The notes under the pieces were generated by a model. That model was not told where the DNA came from and did no database searches. It saw nothing but the letters and a program-made list of their open reading frames with translations. Source: an uncultured Lachnospiraceae bacterium (GTDB lineage Bacteria; Bacillota; Clostridia; Lachnospirales; Lachnospiraceae). From it: a stretch of 64,000 nucleotides of DNA. The position numbers and the translations under genes are program-made. The stretch is taken from contig USDK01000005.1 of the NCBI GenBank assembly GCA_900553355.1, forward strand, positions 1-64,000, in the 5' to 3' direction. Shown here in pieces: positions 60,086 through 64,000 of this stretch (position 1 is the first letter of the stretch; every line of letters begins with the position of its first letter).

Positions 60086-61408
60086 ATGTATGACATGATA
60101 ATTTGCGGAGGTCAGGTTGTCACTCCGGCAGGAATATCAAAACTGGACATTGGAATTGTGGAAGGTAAAATAGCAGGATTATTTCAAGCGACAGGCTTTC
60201 ATAGTGCCAAAAAAAGAGTTGATGCATCTGGAAGATATGTGCTGCCGGGAGGAATTGATGTCCATGTGCATATGGATGATCTGGGAGCTGATAATCTGGA
60301 GGATTGGAAGCATGGATCTTTGGCTGCGGCTGCCGGAGGAATTACAACGGTAGTTGACATGCCGATTGACAATATACCTTCAACAACGAATCAAAATACC
60401 ATGCGGCAAAAACTGGAGAGAATTAAAGGAAACTCATATGTAGATTACATGCTATGGGGAGGACTTACCACAGATAATTTAAGTAGTCTCACAGGGATGC
60501 TAGAAGAAGGGGCAGTTGGATTAAAAGCCTTTTTGGTAGATAGTGGAGCAGAGGATTTTAGAAGAGTCACAGACGGAATCCTGATGGAAGCAATGAAAAT
60601 GGCTGCAGAATATGATTTTCCGATTATGGTACATGCGGAAAGCGAGGAGCTAAATTGTTTTTATACAGAAAAGTATAAAACGAGTACAGACTGGGCAGAC
60701 TGGTCTGACATGCACCCAGAGGCCGGAGAATTAGCGGCTGTGGCAAAATGCCTGATATTCGCAGAGGCTGTCGGGGCCAGAGTTCATATTGCACATATCA
60801 GCAGTGCCAGGACAGCAGAGATAATACAAGAGGCAAGGAAAAGAGGGGTAAAAGTCACATGTGAGACTTGCCCACACTACCTGTTGTTTACAGATCAGGA
60901 TTATGTAGAAGAAGGAGAATTGCTTAAGTGTGCACCACCAGTTCGTGGCAAAGAAAATTGTACTGCTTTGTGGCAGGCAATAGAAAAAGGTATGATAGAC
61001 ATTATCTCGTCAGATCATTCCCCTGGAATTACCCAGGAATCAGCACAATATATCAGCGAAATGTGGTCGGGAATTGCTTCGATCCAAAATACACTTCTGG
61101 CACTTTATTCAGAAGGAGTTTGTAAAGCTAGACTCTCTCTGGAACGCATGGCGCAGATATGTGCTTTAAATCCGGCAAGGCTGCTGGGAATTGATACAAG
61201 AAAAGGAAGTATTGAGGTGGGAAAAGATGCAGATCTGGTTATTCTGGATCCTGCAAAAGATACAATCTTTGATAAAAAACAGATGAAGATGAAAATGAAG
61301 AAAAGCGTCTACGAAAATTTCCATTTTCACGGGGGGATTGAGCATACTTATCTTCGGGGAATGGAAGTAAAGACGGGAATACCAGGAGGACGCTATATAC
61401 ACAGGTGA
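60086..61408 (+). CDS. Cyclic amidohydrolase (dihydropyrimidinase/allantoinase/hydantoinase family)
   Basis: A 440-residue enzyme with a full dinuclear metal set: His60 and His62 (DVHVHMD), carboxylated Lys147 (GLKAFLVDSG), His183 (MVHAES), His237 (HIAHISS) and Asp310 (ISSDHSPG). This set is that of dihydroorotase, dihydropyrimidinase and allantoinase, which open cyclic amide rings. NPARLLGI and KGSIEVGKDADLVILDP near 385-405 are the usual amidohydrolase tail. The active site has no feature that lets me choose between hydantoin-, uracil- and allantoin-like rings. It starts 2 bp after the BtpA gene and ends 4 bp before pucR. Confidence 0.9.
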   Translation: MYDMIICGGQVVTPAGISKLDIGIVEGKIAGLFQATGFHSAKKRVDASGRYVLPGGIDVHVHMDDLGADNLEDWKHGSLAAAAGGITTVVDMPIDNIPSTTNQNTMRQKLERIKGNSYVDYMLWGGLTTDNLSSLTGMLEEGAVGLKAFLVDSGAEDFRRVTDGILMEAMKMAAEYDFPIMVHAESEELNCFYTEKYKTSTDWADWSDMHPEAGELAAVAKCLIFAEAVGARVHIAHISSARTAEIIQEARKRGVKVTCETCPHYLLFTDQDYVEEGELLKCAPPVRGKENCTALWQAIEKGMIDIISSDHSPGITQESAQYISEMWSGIASIQNTLLALYSEGVCKARLSLERMAQICALNPARLLGIDTRKGSIEVGKDADLVILDPAKDTIFDKKQMKMKMKKSVYENFHFHGGIEHTYLRGMEVKTGIPGGRYIHR

Positions 61409-61412
61409 GCGC

Positions 61413-63023
61413 ATGAGGACAAATTTGGAATGGCTAATAACGAAAAGCGGCTTGAAAAATATTAGATGTATAGCGGGGGCAAAAGGACTAAACGCACGCA
61501 TGGATGGTGTAAGTATTGTGGACAGTCCAGGAGCTATTAAGTGGGCAAAGCCAGATGAACTGGTGATGACTACTGGTTATTTTTTGACTGACAATCCACA
61601 GGGGCAGAAAAGAATGATACGTGAATTAAAAAAAGCTGGATGTACTGGCTTGGCAATGAAAGTAAACAGCTACTTTGATGAGATCCCAGAGGAGATGATC
61701 TATGTGGCTGAACAGGAAGGACTGCCTCTTTTGGAAATCCCTTATTATTATTCCTTTTCTGAAATCAGCCAGACGATTTACAACCATATATTTGAAATGA
61801 ACTATCAGACTCGGATTAAGGAGCAGCGCTTGATCGAGGACATATCAGATATCTTTTTTTCGAAGCGCGGAGTAATGGAAATCGTATATAGGATTGCGGA
61901 ATATTTAAAAAGGACAGTAATTTTAACAGATAGTGATTTTCAATGCGTATATGCGGCGAAAAAGATGTCAGATAAAGAAATATGTATGAAGGATGATTCT
62001 ATCCGCAAAGCAGGGATAATGGAAGGAGATCACGGAGAATTTGTTTTTTCTGATAAGACCAGAAGACCAGCATACTGCGTTTTGATACCAGATGCAGACA
62101 GTTATTTACTGATTCTGGAAGATAAACAAAAAGTGAGTAAAGACGAAGAATGTCTGATCGAACGATGTACTAAAATTTTAAGTATGGGGCTGGAACAGGT
62201 ACGAAATCGCAAGGATAACTTGTATGACATGGAAGATGTGCGATATCAAAAGCTCTATGATCATCTCAGTGGATTGAGGCAGTTTACAGGGCAGGAGTTG
62301 AAAGAACTGTTACAGGAATTAGAATTTCCGGTAGAGAAGAGACGAATCGTTCTGCTGGTCTGGTTAAGCCAGGTGCCGGAAACGGGTGTGGATATAAAGG
62401 AGATATTGAGAAGCGGGATCAGCAATAGCAGTGAATTTAGAGGTCTGGATTCGTGCGTATTTTTCCGAAAAGACAAATATGTAATCTATCTTTTTGCACG
62501 CGGACAGAAAACAGGACCGTTTATGGAATACGCAGCCGGACATCTGGCTGATGAAATGCTGGAAAAGCTTCATAATCTGACTGGAGAAATAAAAATACGA
62601 ATCGGAATCAGCAAAAGCAGTCAGGAGATTGCCGGAATTCGTGAGGGGTATCAAGAAGCGGAAAAGGCAATGGAACTGGGAGAACAAATGGGGCTGCCGG
62701 AAGAAAAGTTCGCATTTGGAAAATTGGGAATATATGACTATTTGCTTCAATATCCAAGGATGGAAAAGGATCAGATGAGTGAACATATTCATTATCTGTT
62801 AAAGTATGATGCGGAGAATAATACCGAGTTGACACAAACCTTGCTTAAATTTTTGGAATGTAAGTTTAATATCAGTGAAACGGCAAAAGAGCTGTATATT
62901 CACAGAAATACATTGATTAATAGAATGAATAAGATCAAAGAGCTTTTGTACGATGATCTTGAATCAATGGATACATTGATTCCTTTGTGTGTGGAGTCAT
63001 ATGCGTATCGATTATTTTCATAG
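61413..63023 (+). CDS. PucR family transcriptional regulator
   Basis: A 536-residue regulator. The N-terminal PucR domain (1-125) has ARMDGVSIVDSPGAIKWAKP, ELVMTTGYFLTD and EEMIYVAEQEGLPLLEIPYY. The middle part (about 150-450) is a GAF/GGDEF-like CdaR region. The C-terminal helix-turn-helix is KFNISETAKELYIHRNTLIN followed by R-M-N-K-I-K-E-L-L. PucR controls purine breakdown in Bacillus, and relatives control other nitrogen compounds. Its place between two amidohydrolase genes suggests that it activates the whole operon in response to the substrate or an intermediate. Confidence 0.9.
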   Translation: MRTNLEWLITKSGLKNIRCIAGAKGLNARMDGVSIVDSPGAIKWAKPDELVMTTGYFLTDNPQGQKRMIRELKKAGCTGLAMKVNSYFDEIPEEMIYVAEQEGLPLLEIPYYYSFSEISQTIYNHIFEMNYQTRIKEQRLIEDISDIFFSKRGVMEIVYRIAEYLKRTVILTDSDFQCVYAAKKMSDKEICMKDDSIRKAGIMEGDHGEFVFSDKTRRPAYCVLIPDADSYLLILEDKQKVSKDEECLIERCTKILSMGLEQVRNRKDNLYDMEDVRYQKLYDHLSGLRQFTGQELKELLQELEFPVEKRRIVLLVWLSQVPETGVDIKEILRSGISNSSEFRGLDSCVFFRKDKYVIYLFARGQKTGPFMEYAAGHLADEMLEKLHNLTGEIKIRIGISKSSQEIAGIREGYQEAEKAMELGEQMGLPEEKFAFGKLGIYDYLLQYPRMEKDQMSEHIHYLLKYDAENNTELTQTLLKFLECKFNISETAKELYIHRNTLINRMNKIKELLYDDLESMDTLIPLCVESYAYRLFS

Positions 63024-63037
63024 GAGGGAATTTAATT

Positions 63038-64000
63038 ATGAGAATTCTGCTTAAGCATGCAAAAATTGCGACATTTAATGAAAAGAATGAGATTTTAGAG
63101 GATGCGGATCTGCTAATTGACGGGAGAAAAATAAAAAAAATAGGGCATGGAGTGGAGGAGTATGCAGATAAGATAATTGATTGTAGAGGAAGACTGGTAA
63201 TGCCAGGACTTGTGAATTCACATCTGCATTCGGATGAAAATATGTTTCGCGGACTCTTTGACAATCTGCCATTGGAACCCTGGATGCTCTATAGCTGCCC
63301 GCCGCTTTCCTATGGCCCCTTCTCAGAAAGGCTGATTTATCTAAGAACTATGCTGGGAGCTATGGAAATGGTAAAGAAGGGGATTACCTGCATCCAGGAT
63401 GATGCTTCTGAATGCCCGAAAGGTACGGTGGAAGGGTATGATCAGGTTTTCCGGGCTTACCGGGATATTGGGCTGAAAGGAAATGTGGCGTTAAATATGG
63501 GAAACAGAGCTTATATGGATAAGCTCCCATATACATATGAGTTTATTCCGGAAAAAATGCAGAAGGAACTCTTAGCCGCAGGAAATCCGGAAGAGATGCT
63601 GGAACTTTATCGTGAAATCATCCGGCGTTGGAATGGAAAAGAAGGTATGAAAGTTGTATGCTCAACTTCAGCGCCACAAAGATGTACAGATGATTATCTG
63701 ATGCAGGCTTTAGATCTTGCGCAGACATATGACCTTCCAATGCATACTCATATTCTGGAAACGCGGATGCAGCGAGCCACCGGACCGGAGTTCTATGGGA
63801 AATCAATTGTTCAGCATATTAAAGATCTGGGATTTTTGACGGATCGCTTAACGATTATCCATGGAGTATGGATGGATGAAGAAGATATGGCTGTAATTGG
63901 AGAGGCAGGTGCAACAGTTGCGCATAATCCAGTCAGCAATCTGAAACTCGGAAGTGGAATTATGCCATTGAGGAAGATGGTTAAAAACAGAGTCAATGTT
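63038..64000 (+). CDS. Amidohydrolase of the deaminase/ATZ-TRZ type (partial, runs off right edge)
   Basis: The first 321 codons of a mononuclear amidohydrolase, start ATG 63038 behind TAGGAGGG. Metal ligands are His in VNSHLHSDENMF, a third His expected in MHTHILETRMQ, and HGVWMD with HNPVSNLKLGSG further on. This is the pattern of the COG0402 group (cytosine/guanine deaminases, SsnA, triazine hydrolases), which remove amino groups from heterocyclic rings. The stretch CPPLSYGPFSERLIYLRTML after the first motif is unusual to me. It is the last visible gene of the operon; more genes may follow. Confidence 0.88.
   Translation, partial: MRILLKHAKIATFNEKNEILEDADLLIDGRKIKKIGHGVEEYADKIIDCRGRLVMPGLVNSHLHSDENMFRGLFDNLPLEPWMLYSCPPLSYGPFSERLIYLRTMLGAMEMVKKGITCIQDDASECPKGTVEGYDQVFRAYRDIGLKGNVALNMGNRAYMDKLPYTYEFIPEKMQKELLAAGNPEEMLELYREIIRRWNGKEGMKVVCSTSAPQRCTDDYLMQALDLAQTYDLPMHTHILETRMQRATGPEFYGKSIVQHIKDLGFLTDRLTIIHGVWMDEEDMAVIGEAGATVAHNPVSNLKLGSGIMPLRKMVKNRVNV

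Noticed and set aside
1..64000. tRNA, rRNA and CRISPR arrays
   Set aside because: No sequence with the conserved tRNA T-arm and acceptor, rRNA blocks or regularly spaced repeats was noticed on either strand; a scan with dedicated tools was not possible.

Overview
The window looks like a chromosomal segment of a gut Lachnospiraceae-type Firmicute. This rests on moderate GC with strong GGAGG ribosome sites, a giant two-ATPase acyl-CoA dehydratase activase relative, a pyrophosphate-type phosphofructokinase, YfhO, an ECF transporter, a Csp-like subtilase and MobQ/serine-recombinase mobile DNA. No rRNA, tRNA or CRISPR array was seen.

Layout. 1-17.8 kb is ordinary chromosome: a MarR/MFS drug-efflux pair (MFS cut by the left edge), the 1473-residue activase, a cupin, a FliB-type lysine methylase, a cytidylate-kinase-like protein overlapping an MFS permease, a Nif11-like small protein with a DmpA-type peptidase, an S15 X-Pro peptidase, a GtrB-like/YfhO glycosylation pair, and an AAA ATPase followed by DUF1294.

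17.87-30.70 kb is a 12.8 kb integrated element that splits a macro-domain gene; the two halves join in frame across a shared GATA. It carries a large serine recombinase, a beta-glucoside PTS cargo (bglG, EIIBCA, 6-phospho-beta-glucosidase) with two antiterminator sites, a MobQ relaxase with an RSF1010-like nic sequence, a replication initiator with 23-bp iteron-like repeats, a DnaC-like loader, a ParM/ParR pair and an XRE protein. It therefore combines integrative and plasmid functions.

30.7-47.2 kb is mosaic: a YczE-kinase fusion with its MarR, a metallophosphoesterase, a NifX-SlyD fusion, a histidine phosphatase, a truncated aminotransferase, a MarR/MATE module, a Fic protein between two 35-bp copies of the 5' end of a phosphatase gene, a DUF4234 protein, an AGCS amino-acid symporter, an AraC/glycerol kinase unit and a PPi-phosphofructokinase.

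47.4-53.8 kb holds a membrane pseudokinase-TPR protein overlapping an Ig-like surface protein, a GT2 glycosyltransferase and a Csp-like S8 peptidase.

53.96-64 kb is one tightly packed, more AT-rich operon and the best candidate for an undescribed system: a dedicated ECF transporter (S, T and two ATPases, one with a degenerate signature), a SIS-domain protein, a PfkB kinase, a BtpA/SgcQ-family protein, a cyclic amidohydrolase, a PucR regulator and a second, deaminase-type amidohydrolase that runs off the right edge. I infer import and breakdown of a sugar-linked heterocycle (a nucleoside- or hydantoin-like compound); the substrate is not known from sequence.
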